From Cercis canadensis (taxonomy: Eukaryota; Streptophyta; Magnoliopsida; Fabales; Fabaceae), in contig QAOA01006784.1 in NCBI GenBank assembly GCA_003255065.1, forward strand, positions 4,591 to 68,590: a stretch of 64,000 nucleotides of DNA, in the 5' to 3' direction. Shown here piece by piece: positions 37,301 through 56,999 of this stretch. Below the pieces are notes generated by a model. The model searched no databases. It was not told the DNA's origin and worked only from the letters and a program-made list of their open reading frames with translations. Made by a program: the position numbers and the translations under genes. How positions within the stretch are numbered: position 1 is the stretch's first letter; the number at the start of each line of letters is the position of its first letter.

Positions 37301-38300
37301 GTGGAAATCTGACCAAAATGCTTCTCCCATTCTTATTGGTAATCGTTTTTTAATAATGTTAATCATAATTTTAACGGAATAAATAAAGTTAAATATGATC
37401 AAAGCTAGTATTAGGTGTTATCTAATACTAAAGAGTTTGAATAATTTTTAAAAAGTTGAGTTCAAAATTTGTTAGATCATGTAAACTAAAAAAATTGAGT
37501 ATAATAATTAATGTAATTTATCATATTAAACAAGTTTTTACTGCTTATATAGTTCTCCCAATAAATTAGCAAGTGAATAATCATTATCCTAGCTACCTCT
37601 TAAAAGAGATATAGCCTAACCCACTTGCACACAAGTTCACTTTATCTTATCCAAAAGACCAAGAAAGGTATCTCACACATAACAACTTACTCTTTTTCTT
37701 AATTATTTTTTGAAGCACTCATCCAAAGAAAACCACAACAAAATAAAACAAAACAAAGTGACATATCGACAAATAAAATAAGTTGCTTCACAAGCTCACC
37801 TAGCCAATACTCTTACTTAAAGCTATGTTCTTTTGTAGCTTTTAACCATAGCTTTATGGACGGACACCAAAATTAAACAATCAAAAACAATGTCTGAGTC
37901 GGCAATAGTTATCGTATTGTTGGTGTGATCATTAAACTGTTGTATCATAGAGATAATACATCTAAAATTTATTTTATTTATTAAAGATATTAAAAATTAC
38001 TTACAAAAGACATGAATTATCTTAAAAAAATGAGATATTTGTGCTTTATTTTAATACTACATTTATAATTTTATTTAACTTATTGTTATTGTTCATACTC
38101 TATTTTTTTTTTTATTTTTGTANGTTCATACTCTATTTTTTTTTATTTTTGTAGGCTCAAAAACAACAGTTTCCATATACTTGTTGTGAAGGAAGTTTCA
38201 GTGGCAATTGCTTCCCGAAAGCGTGTAGTTTACCTTTTTTTTCTTCTTATTTTAGGCATAGAATCAGCTGAGGTTCGTCATAGAACGTATCATTCAGTAT
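32145..38300. other. Long intergenic region, 6 kb
   Basis: No gene is supported. Frames at 34233-34430 and 35032-35238 have no recognisable motif. Poly-T tracts at 32405-32434 and 34299-34350 each stop at an N (32435, 34351), so their lengths are unreliable. Further Ns lie at 36956 (4-base caag overlap) and 38123 (32-base repeat of gttcatactctattttt on both sides). A (CT)n run lies at 35440-35461. Confidence 0.5.
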
Positions 38301-38437
38301 AGAAAAACAAAACCAAAACCGCGTGGTTTCCAATTTGCGGTTTGTTTGAGTTTAGTTAAAGTGCGTACATGAATAAGGAGCTCGTGTACACGTTTTCTTG
38401 TTCCAGCACCAAGCACCATGACTAATACCCATCTGGC

Positions 38438-38538
38438 CACGTGTCTTCTTTGTGCCAGTTACTGTGTTCTAATTGGACCATGATTTACGTGTGAATTGAG
38501 TCCCACGGACAATCCATCTTTGTTGACGTCATATAAGG
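38438..38538 (+). promoter_or_regulatory. Cluster of bZIP-type sites before a TATA-like motif
   Basis: Within 100 bases lie CACGTGTC (38438-38445, G-box/ABRE type), ACGTGTG (38487-38493) and the palindrome TGACGTCA (38524-38531, TGA/CRE type), directly followed by ATATAAGG. Such spacing looks like a real promoter. No open frame follows closely; the next gene is the CDPK starting at 40023. It may be a distal promoter of that kinase or drive a non-coding transcript. Confidence 0.35.
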
Positions 38539-39405
38539 AATAATAACACCACTGCACTTCATGTTTTTCTGTGTGACGATGAATTCAAAGATAAAGCACA
38601 TCATGGTTTGTACGTGATGCAGATAGATGAAAGATTAGGCAAGTTGTTACCTTTCTTCGTAAGGGAGCAATGTTGGAAACCACAAATTACAAGTATATAA
38701 ATTTTTCTAATTTTTTTACGAGAAAATATGTTCTATGAAAATAGTTTTCATTTTGCAAGATATTCATATAATTTGTGGACGAACTCAAAATTAGTATAAA
38801 ATATGATTAAGTTATTCCCAAAAAAAAGATTAAGTTTAAATATCTAATCACATAAAAATGTTAGATGTCTAAATTTTTTTAATGAAAAATGAACTTTAAA
38901 TAAAAAGAGTGATTTTAAATAAGTGTTGTCATGTCATTAATTATTTTTAATTAAAAGTCTAAAGTAAACCAGGTTAATATTGACCCGAATTTTTTTTTTT
39001 TAATTTGATTGATAAACAAATATTTGTCTTTATGTTATGCCCAAACTCATAGTTTTAATTTCTTTTTTATATGAAGTATTTATTTTTTTTTCAAGTTATT
39101 AATTCTCTTTTTAGACAAAAAGATAATTAAATGACTTTTTGACCCAAATATTATATTTAGAGAATTAATTTATATATATATATATATATATATTATAGTT
39201 TAGTACATAAATATTATAATTTTAACATAAATAAATTTAAAAATATCATAGATATGTAAATTTTTTTATAAAATATAATATTTAGGTCAAAGTGTTCAAA
39301 TGAATAATTAAAAACTTTTGTGGGCAATTCTAAAAATAATTATAAGAAATTACTAACTATAGGGGTACTTGACTTTTGCCTTTTATCTCGGTTTTTTAAT
39401 TTTTT

Positions 39406-39427
39406 ACGTGGCCCACTTTCTATACAA
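39406..39427 (+). promoter_or_regulatory. ABRE-like site and TATA-like motif upstream of CDPK 1
   Basis: ACGTGGC (39406-39412), an ABA-response-element core, is followed by ctatacaagg at 39419-39428. Transcription from here would give a leader of about 570 bases before the kinase ATG, containing several upstream ATGs including one at 39459 that opens 80 codons. This suggests possible ABA control, by inference only. Confidence 0.35.
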
Positions 39428-40022
39428 GGTATTAAATTAGCTCAAATTAGAGAATAATATGTTTATTCAGTCCCTTGTAGCTTGTAGCTTTCTGTCCCCT
39501 GCGAAGGAAGGTTCACCGGCCCTCCCATCCTTTTCTCCACTTGGTCCTGAAAGCTTTTCACACTTTCAACTAAATGGAATAGTTGACCTGGTTCACGTTT
39601 TATCCCTTTCTCTTTTAGACCTTTTCAAGCCTTCAGCTTTAAAAACAGATACTTTGATCCGGTTTTGCTTAAACCCTTCAACTTCCACATCAAGTACCTA
39701 ACTTTGCTTATCTTTTCTTCACACCCTTTGCATATTCTCCCCCAGTCCTCATCTGGGTTTTCTTCGTAATCACCTTTTTGATTGATTTTCAATAGGATTC
39801 CTTATTTCCTTTTTAAATTTCTGATTCAAATTTTTGGTATTTTCTTCTCCTGAATTCAGTATAGTCATCAATTTGCATAGATTTTTTCAATTTTCATCTG
39901 GGTTCAATCCAAATTCTGTATTTTTGGCTTAATCAGTTTCAAACAGTGGTGAGAATCTGATCAAAATCTCAACTTTCTGAGAATTCCTGCATCATAATTC
40001 TTGTATTTGGAATTCTCAAGAC

Positions 40023-44023
<4,001 letters not shown>

Positions 44024-44029
44024 ATCACA

Positions 44030-44905
44030 GAGTGTCTCTAGTTGCAGTATCATCTGACACTCCCTAGTAAAAAGACCTATACTTTTGGAGGAGGGTTACA
44101 GGCATTTTGATTGTGATTCTTGTCTCATGATTCCGAAAGTTTATTTATCTCTAGCATGTAAAGCTTCCAATTTAGATTGGTTTCCATGTAGGTCACACTT
44201 TATCTGATGCGTGATCTCCTTGGTTCTTTTTCTGTTACCCTTGTGTTGACATTTCTGTTTTTAGTTCCTCTTTCAGTTTGTTTTTGACATTCAGTATAGA
44301 CTCACCTAGAAAAGGTGATTTCAGAGGTAGGTTATACAATTTTCATCAAATTTGAAATGAAAAGTTGAGCTGCTGTTGTTTATAAGGACTATTCTTCAAT
44401 TAATGAGATGAATGCCTCGTGTCTTTGGTTCCAATCCAAGGAGGTGGTTCTTGTGGAGGCAAAGTTAAACTTGTTTTGGATGCCATAACTAGGCCATCAT
44501 CTTCTGCTTGCAGCGAACTTGGTTGGTTTCTGATTCAACTTAACAATACTGACTTGTATAGTTGTATTGGTGTTATGTAATTCAGCCAAAAAGAATTCAG
44601 CATTGGCAATGCAATGAACATCTTAGCTACGTCTAACTGCGAAATGACTCATCATGCATAAATCTCTTGGTGTTCTAGCTCTTACAAATTTAAAGTTAGT
44701 CTGGAAATGTATACATGCCATTTATGATATGTGGACTGGTTTCATCAAGTATCTAAAAGACAGTTCGATGTTTCTTCTTCAGCTTCCCTTAGTCTATTAT
44801 CTTTGCTGTCAGTGTCAATCTACCCATCCTCTTTATAAGATTTGAACTATTCATCCTCCAATATGATAGCTTAACGCTAGAGAAGCTAGGAAGTCAACAG
44901 TCTTA
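44030..44905. other. 3'UTR of CDPK 1 and intergenic DNA
   Basis: The kinase 3'UTR is expected in the first few hundred bases. No further gene is seen up to the LINE remnant at 44910. Confidence 0.5.
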
Positions 44906-44909
44906 AGTT

Positions 44910-45073
44910 TTATTCCCAGCAAGTATGGCCCATAATCACAGACCAAGGACGAGATAAAATGAACTTGATGCTAATAAAAAGGGGATCACATTGATGATCA
45001 GCCTTGCGCCCTTTCTCAATGAGCTTTAGAGCACATCTAGAATCAGCTTCAAACACCAACAGATGCAAGATTC
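44910..45073 (-). pseudogene. LINE retrotransposon RNase H-like fragment
   Basis: Read on the minus strand, this stretch gives VFEADSRCALKLIEKG then HQCDPLF and ILSRPWSV, followed by a stop (TAA at 44910-44912). This matches the pattern of the C-terminal RNase H-like (RVT_3) domain common in plant LINE-type elements and their domesticated fragments: E-x-DS-x-x-AL-x-LI, a His-x-Cys segment and L-x-RPW. Only about 50 codons remain and no other domain is seen nearby, so it is a dead remnant in the spacer between the two CDPK genes. Confidence 0.6.
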
Positions 45074-45570
45074 AGTTATTAGAAATTTTGATTCGAGATC
45101 AATCAATTGATAAGATATTTCATGCCTTTAGTTCTAAATGTTTTTGTAGTTGTGATTATTTAACACAAATCAATTGTTAAATGTTTCATTTGCTTCTTTC
45201 ATTTATTAATTAAGGTCTACCAAAAAAAAATCAGATTTCAGTACCTTGACTATGTTCTCATTTTTTTGTTGAGAACCTTGATTATATAGTCTTAAACTAA
45301 CTAAGTCCATCTCGGCTGATATGAACCATTGATACACTAATTAATATTTTTATTCAATATGAGTCATGTAACATAATTAGATTAAAATCTATTCTTAATA
45401 ACAAGACCGTAAGTTTAACGCTTCTTTGTAATAATTCATTTATTTAAAAATTTCTCTTAATGAAATTTAGATTTGTAGGTATTATATAACTTATATTCAA
45501 TTCATCTTAATATCACATTTAACTTAAAACTCATATGAATTGTTGACCGTCACGTTAGTATTTTTCTTAA

Positions 45571-45885
45571 GGCTTAATTGCAATTTTGGTCTCCCTATTT
45601 TAATCACTTGAACGTTTTGGTCCTCTTTCTTTAAAAATGAACTATTGAATCCCTATATATTCATAAAATGTACAAGTTTAGTCCATTTATCTTTAAATCA
45701 AAATTCTTAGGTTTATTTCAATGTGTAAAGTTCTCTGATTCATAATCCCACCATTCAGATTGAAGAGCTATGTCTTGTGAATCTTTCCATTAAATTTCAG
45801 CTCGATCTAACGGTAAATAAGTCTAAATTTTTGGTTAGATGAAAACTTATAGTTAAAATAGTGGAACCAAAATTGTAATTAAGCA
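45571..45885. mobile_element. Foldback element, internally deleted, perfect 9-bp TSD (copy 3)
   Basis: It starts GGCTTAATTGCAATTTTGG and ends aattgtaattaagca, the same ends as the 15904 copy, but is only 315 bases because most of the right arm and the loop are deleted. The flanks ttttcttaa (45562-45570 and 45886-45894) form an exact 9-bp target duplication. That supports a Mutator-like origin and fixes the element ends. It lies between the tandem CDPK genes. Confidence 0.88.
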
Positions 45886-46007
45886 TTTTCTTAAATATGA
45901 GTCATGTAGCATGAAGTCATTCAAATTCCTCCTAAGTGACCATATAAGTTCAACGCCCTCTTACTTACCATTCATTTTTTTTCCCCTTAATTCCTCTACT
46001 ACCTTGT

Positions 46008-46127
46008 GAGTTGTGGCTACTTCCTCCATACGGTGTTAAGGTAAAGGTAGACGGAGACGGTGCTGTTTCTAAGTTTCTAATAGTGAACGTTACGCGGCTT
46101 ACGCCCCACAACCGCCAGCGCCAGGTA
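46008..46127 (+). other. GC-richer coding-like patch, unassigned
   Basis: A patch rich in G and C stands out in AT-rich DNA. In one plus frame it reads LLPPYGVKVKVDGDGAV and then NVTRLTPHNRQRQ, ending at ccag before gtag, which could be a splice donor. I do not recognise the family. It may be an exon remnant carried in by a transposable element, or a promoter patch for the nearby CBM48 fragment. Confidence 0.25.
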
Positions 46128-46738
46128 GTTATAGAATATTTAATAATATTTTATACATTTTATAAGAAAGAAAGTAATTGTTATGAGTTGGGGTGCGACT
46201 TGGTTGCCACAAGTGTCACAAATACTCCAACTGACAAAATAGTACACATTCAATAAACAATAGACACATGTAGGTTGTATGGAAAGGAATAGATGATTTT
46301 TGTGATAATTGAGTTTGTGCCTAGTTATTTGAGTAAATTTTGTTTGGACCCCTACAAACTAGTGTTATTGATACATTATCACTTCATTTTTTTTAAGACA
46401 ATTTCCAAAACGGTGCCGTTCTGGTAGACACGCAGGCCTCCTTCATCCCTTCCCTGGAGCTTTTGTTTTTCTTCCCTAAACCCACTCTGAAGGTGTTTAC
46501 ACAGAACCTAACTTTCTGTTCATTAAAAAATCTGTCTGCCATATTGGTTAGCAGACACTTTTAGGAGTTCTTCATATTCTGTTCATTAAACTTCCACAGT
46601 TTTCTTCTTGTCAATGGATTCTCCTAAATCAATTATGGTCTATGGTTTATGGAATCAACAAAATATGTTCTACATATAGAATAACGTATCTTCTAATGCT
46701 TGTCGGATACTTATACTGAGTACAATACATACATATAC

Positions 46739-46742
46739 ATAT

Positions 46743-46809
<67 letters not shown>

Positions 46810-46810
46810 C
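46739..46810. repeat. (AC)n then (AT)n microsatellite
   Basis: An uninterrupted AC tract of about 50 bases (46747-46797) is followed by a short AT tract. Open frames of alternating Cys and Val read through it on the minus strand are artefacts. Its length is likely to vary among individuals. Confidence 0.95.
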
Positions 46811-46845
46811 CCATATGATATAAAACAGATGGTAATAAATTGCAG

Positions 46846-47112
46846 AGAAAGATGAAGAAGTCAGACACATGTATCTTTTCTCTGTCCCTGAAGTTGTATC
46901 ATGGAAAATATGAGGTAAGTTACATTTGTCAATTAAATGATTTCTTAAAGCTAGATGATGTTGTATCCAGTAAGATATATGTAGCAAGCATCTTCATTGT
47001 GTGCTTTTTGTTGTAGATTAATTTCATCGTTGATGGTGAATGGTGGATTGATCCCTTATGCCCTATTGTTCAAAACAATGGTTACGAGAATAATCTCCTC
47101 ATTGTCCATTAA
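46846..47112 (+). pseudogene. 3'-end fragment of a CBM48 (glycogen-binding, AMPK-beta type) gene
   Basis: Two exon-like pieces fit together. The first (46846-46914, after TTGCAG and before GTAAGT) encodes CIFSLSLKLYHGKYE. The second (47017-47112, after TTGTAG) encodes INFIVDGEWWIDPL then NNGYENNLLIVH and a stop. The pattern GKYE-I-FIVDGEW...NNGYENN is the C-terminal half of the CBM48/AMPK1 domain found in plant starch-related and SnRK1-related proteins. The N-terminal half of the domain and the rest of any such gene are not visible upstream, where the microsatellite and unassigned DNA lie. Most likely it is a captured or truncated copy, although both splice junctions and the frame are intact. 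Confidence 0.6.
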
Positions 47113-47714
47113 TAGATGTGAAAACGAGCATGAAGAAATTCTAGATCTTTAGAAGACAGATTAAATTTACATGCATTAGGTTAATCCCCCTTTTTTCCCC
47201 ATTTTATTACCCTGTAAGTCTAGTGAGTGGCTTCATTGATTCTTTTATCTTAGAGTACCTTAGTTCTTATAATACTGCTAGATGTCAGTTGATGTAAACT
47301 TACAAGCTAAATTCTAAGTGTCGTTATGCCCAACTTGGTGTCGCGATGCCTAAAAGGGCCTCTTAAAAAAAAAAATATATATATATATTATAAGTGGGGC
47401 ATCATTTTGTAATTACGATTGGTTTATAGAAAAATATGTGAATACCTAATTTATTTAAGGTTAATATGTAATTAACATATAAACCAACTCTCCCATTTAC
47501 ATTTCACCATGCACTATTCACAGAACCAATCACTCCTTATTATGTGTACATGTCAGGTGGGTATTTGTGCCACTTGTGGCAAATAAGTCGTATCCAATTG
47601 TTCTAGAATAAACAAGGTGAGATAACTTTATAAGACGTGGGTATCTATCTATACAGTCCATTGGAAGAATGTAGCGTTAAGTGAGATAACTTAACAACCT
47701 TAGAAAGAAACAGC

Positions 47715-47757
47715 ACATTCGCTTTTGTTTCTTGGTACAAAGGAGGAACTTACCAAA
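47715..47757. repeat. 43-bp block upstream of CDPK 2, repeated at 52922-52965
   Basis: The stretch gcacattcgcttttgtttct plus tggtacaaaggaggaa lies about 160 bases before the CDPK 2 start region. A near-identical block occurs at 52922-52965, downstream of the same gene. It looks like the trace of an additional duplication that copied the upstream edge of this gene. Confidence 0.6.
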
Positions 47758-47919
47758 TTGAAAAAAAGCCGTCTAAGATTAACTGAATCAGCTTCAAGTT
47801 GTGGTGAATATCTGATCATAGTCTCCGAATTTTCTGTATGGAGCTGTGAAATTGTGCAGACATAGGGTGGAGTGCAGAATCAGAAGACCCGTGAATACTT
47901 TGCTAGACGAGCAATTAGC

Positions 47920-52003
<4,084 letters not shown>

Positions 52004-52009
52004 CACTCT

Positions 52010-53330
<1,321 letters not shown>

Positions 53331-53337
53331 GCCAAGC

Positions 53338-54680
53338 TCAGACATCTACTAGCTGTCTCATACTAATGGGAGACGTGTATTTTGAAGAACCATCAAATAT
53401 ATATTCCACTAAGATACGAGCAGCTGCCTCTGTTGGATGGTATTGATCAAAAAATACGTGGTCTTCTCTGTTGGAACATAAGCTTGAAACTGGCAAGCAA
53501 GGAACCTTGGCATTAAGCTCACCAACTCCACAACAAGCAGCTTTTACCTCTGCAAATCCTGAAACGGGATATACAACTTGTTTTAGTGAATCTAGTTAAG
53601 TTCAAATTGTGTCGACAATACACGTGTGAATTTAATTAGTGTGTAGGTAACATTGCTCTAAATCATGACAATATATTTATACTAAGAGTCGTGTGAACAA
53701 AAAACAAGACAAGCAAAAATATTGTAATACCATGAGAAGTTGGATTGTTGATGAGGTCGGTGAAAGCAGTATAAGTATCAAAGTAGGAGTAAGTTAGGCC
53801 TGGGTTCTCTGATTTGAATGCCTCCAACATGGATTTAAGGGCATCATTGTATTTTACAGACCAGTAATTTGCTTCTGTATTGCATTCAGTTTTGTTCTTA
53901 ACCCTGAATGCAGGGCAGCATCCAATTGCCCCAGCTCCGGCAATCTCAAATTTACGTGCACCATAATCATACAATCTCTGCCACAAAGTTACCAACAGTA
54001 AAATAAATGTAAATAACCAAAGTAAGGTGGTGAAATTATAGGAAAGGATGAAATGTATTCTTCTTAAGTTAAGGCGTGTTTGTTTGACTAAAATATTCTT
54101 CCTATTTTCTATTGAAGCAAAAGTCATTTTCTGTTCTTGCACTGGAACCATAAATTCCATAACAAGCCAAAGATAACAAGGATTAAAAGGGTTATTACCA
54201 AATTGCTCCCCCTTAGTCTTGTATAATATAAAATGTTTTTTTCTTAATTTTCTCAAAAGTATATTTTTATAGAAAAAAACTATTTTATGTGATTTTTCCA
54301 CTAACAAAGGGACTTGTAGTTGATCATCTAAGCATAATTTGTTAACCATACCAATAATTAGTATCTTGTTTACCTTTAATTGCACTTTAAGTGATGAAGA
54401 CATGAAATCCACATATTGTTGCGGGGTATTTTTTGCACGCAGCGTAGCTGAGTCGAAATAACCAAACAGATCATTGCTGCCAATCACAGCAGCAAAGATA
54501 GATTTTGATAGATGATTTTGTAAAGCCTGTGTTCCTACTTGTTTTGTCAATTCTTCGTGCACTTGTGAGAAGTAGTTCACTTGCTTAGTCAAAGGAATTG
54601 ATTGCCGCTGAAACGACAGAAAATAAAGATATCATCACCAAAATTTATAATATAAAAAGCACAAAAAGTCAACAAGCGGG

Positions 54681-54723
<43 letters not shown>

Positions 54724-56054
54724 GCGTGTTCGATCCACGCTCACCGCATTGAAATCTCTTTTATAACCATGGGCCTCTTCTTTAGGTTAATTAGTTTGGG
54801 CCTGAGGTTTCATTTTCTTTGGGCCCTCTTTTTTAACCATTTTCTCTTTTTCTCCCCTAAGAGTCATCCTCACAGCTTTGATTCACTTGGTAACTATTAA
54901 AGAGAGGGCATATCAAATATATGTATACATGCCATATAGCTAGTTAGTTAGTGACAATCACTTAAAAAGTCTTAGACTATAATATAAACTTCTTCTTAAG
55001 TACACTACTAGTGTATATTTTGTGTAGTAGTTATTAGCATTCTAATAGCATAGTTAATATAGACTAAACTATTAAATAAAATTAACTATACTTACTTAAA
55101 TATTTAATTACTTTGTATTTATACATTTTAATTTTGTACAAGATATAATCATAATATGGACTATAATGTTAGAAATAATAAATTTGGCCCACTTCATAAA
55201 GTTAATTAACCTAATTTGATGAGAAAAAAGGGTGTCTTTGTAAGAGTTTTTACAAATTGTGTGCCATAGTGAAATTTGACAAGGATGTAAAAATGGGGCC
55301 ATCCTATAGCTTTCACTTTGTCATAAAAGGCCCAAAAATAAAAATAAACTGAACCAACCAAATTAAGAAAACCGAACCGATCGGTTCACGCAATTTTAGT
55401 TCAATTTTAACCTTACATATTTTTGTCGGTGGTTCAGTTAGAATTCTAGCTAAAACCGACTAAACACTAACCAACTTAATTTTATTTATCCATGCATGCA
55501 TAATGATCATAAGGTCCCTTGCCCTCCAAGAAAAGTATCTATTTAGACAATGGAATCTTGTCCAAAGAGAAAAGGAGAAGGGAATGAAAGTAAAAAATTA
55601 GACTTACAAAACTTTCATCCGTGCCATCAAATATTCCAGCACCTGCAGAAGCAAAGCTAACACCTTCCATGAAAGATACATTGTTTTTGTTGGCCTTTGA
55701 TATTAGGGAGAGGTAGGGTGGTGAAGTTGCCAACCCTAATTTCTCAGCTGTTGCCCATTCATCCATAAGATAATGCAAATATTAATTAGTAAACACAATT
55801 CTAATATCAAAAATATTTTACTCAATCACCTAATAATTAAAACGGAAATAATTAAGTGTATAACATTAATGTTTATGTTTCTTTTTCTTTTTCCTATTTC
55901 TAGGAAAAATAAATCAGAGACATGAGAAGATGAATAAAAAAGACGCACTAAAAAAATGACTAAAATACTCCTTATGTTTATATATATGACTTTTTTATTT
56001 ATATTAAAATATGATAAATTCACGCTAAAAGAAAACATACTAAACACAAAAATT

Positions 56055-56094
<40 letters not shown>

Positions 56095-56819
56095 GATATT
56101 TTTTAAGTGAACTTAATTACTTGAGCATCTTTTCCTTTTTTTTTATTTTCCTTCTAATTGTAAGGGACATTAATTCTTTCAAAGACTAATTTTTCATTCG
56201 GCCATAAGCATAAAGCAAAAGTTAACTTTTATAAACTTTTATGAAGTTAGTGCATGAAAGAACCTACAGCTGACTCCCATGTCGGTGTTCCTTTCCTTTA
56301 TGCTTTTTGGGGCCTTTTTTTTAGGGAAAAAGATTGCAAAAGCTAATGAACCTAACTCATAAGCATGTTTTTGGATCTACTTCATAAACCATTCAAGGAG
56401 AAGCAAAGGCGTGCTGTAAAGTTTTGTTGTAGAAGACAATTGCTATTTTCAAAACTTGATGCAGAAAGCATATGAAGAAACCAAGCATGAGATTATAGCA
56501 AAAGAAAAATTGCAAAGAACCAATGCTGTGAATCGTTTCCAGAGCTATTATTGATTAATCAAAAACTAATGAACTTACCCATAAGATCTGCAGCATTCTT
56601 TCCATTACTGAATCTACCAGTGGGCCTTTTGGTTGGAAAATCAACGCCATAGTGAGGATGATTTGCCTTTACAATTGAAAGGGTAAGGTAATTGTTGTTG
56701 CCCACATCAACTAGTGAATCTCCAAACACGTAAATGGCTGGGGTCGTTTGAGCCTCAGAAAAGGTGAAACCGAGAATGAAGAAACAGAGAAAGAGAAAGG
56801 AAATCCCCACAAGAGCCAT
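53338..56819 (-). CDS. GDSL esterase/lipase, secreted
   Basis: This SGNH-type hydrolase cleaves ester bonds of lipids, most likely outside the cell. Exons on the minus strand are 56819-56579, 55747-55608, 54607-54374, 53977-53731 and 53558-53338, all GT-AG, giving 360 aa, the usual family length. A signal peptide ([18 protein letters not shown], cleavage likely after SEA at 23) is followed by block I with Ser35 in [13 protein letters not shown], block II FASAGAG (112-118, oxyanion Gly), block III GSND with Asn172, and block V FFDQYHPT with Asp325 and His328. All catalytic residues are present. The start is taken at 56819 rather than an upstream in-frame Met because it places the signal peptide at the N terminus. 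A tRNA gene lies on the opposite strand of intron 2. Substrate cannot be inferred. Confidence 0.94.
54676..54748 (+). tRNA. trnF-GAA: tRNA-Phe (anticodon GAA)
   Basis: A complete 73-base cloverleaf: acceptor GCGGGGA pairs with TCACCGC (one weak pair), A box TAGCTCAGTTGG (54683-54694), anticodon loop ACTGAAGAT with GAA at 54709-54711, and B box GTTCGATCC (54728-54736). There is no intron and CCA is not encoded. A TATA-like stretch about 35 bases upstream and a CAA just before the gene (aagtcaacaa) are typical of active plant nuclear tRNA genes. It lies within intron 2 of the GDSL lipase gene on the opposite strand. Confidence 0.97.
54759..54762 (+). terminator. Pol III terminator of tRNA-Phe
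   Basis: TTTT begins 10 bases after the end of the tRNA, the normal place for RNA polymerase III termination. Confidence 0.75.
56056..56090. repeat. (TA)n microsatellite in GDSL gene intron 1
   Basis: A run of about 17 TA units lies in the first intron of the GDSL gene. Confidence 0.9.
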
Positions 56820-56893
56820 GATAATGACTACGAGGGACTCTGTGTTTTGATTTTCTATGTGATATGGTGGAGGCAGAGATAGATAGGGTTGGG

Positions 56894-56900
56894 TTTTAAA
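56894..56900 (-). promoter_or_regulatory. TATA-like box of the GDSL gene
   Basis: On the minus strand TTTAAAACCC lies about 75 bases before the ATG at 56819. An ACGT-core motif (cacacgtaaacgtgtacg on the minus strand, 56921-56938) is just upstream. Confidence 0.4.
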
Positions 56901-56999
56901 GGTGGGAGAGCTGTGTGAAGCGTACACGTTTACGTGTGAAAACAAGAATCTGATTGAAGGCTAGTGACTAGTGAGAGATAGGGGAGCAAAGAGTACTCT

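Noticed and set aside
46647-46987. Open frames with alternating Cys and Val
   Set aside because: They are translations of the (AC)n microsatellite.
53663-54592. 309-codon open frame on the minus strand
   Set aside because: It reads through intron 3 of the GDSL gene (53978-54373). Splice sites and the family alignment show two exons separated by that intron.
54598-54900. 100-codon frame on the plus strand
   Set aside because: It runs straight through the tRNA-Phe gene and has no domain.
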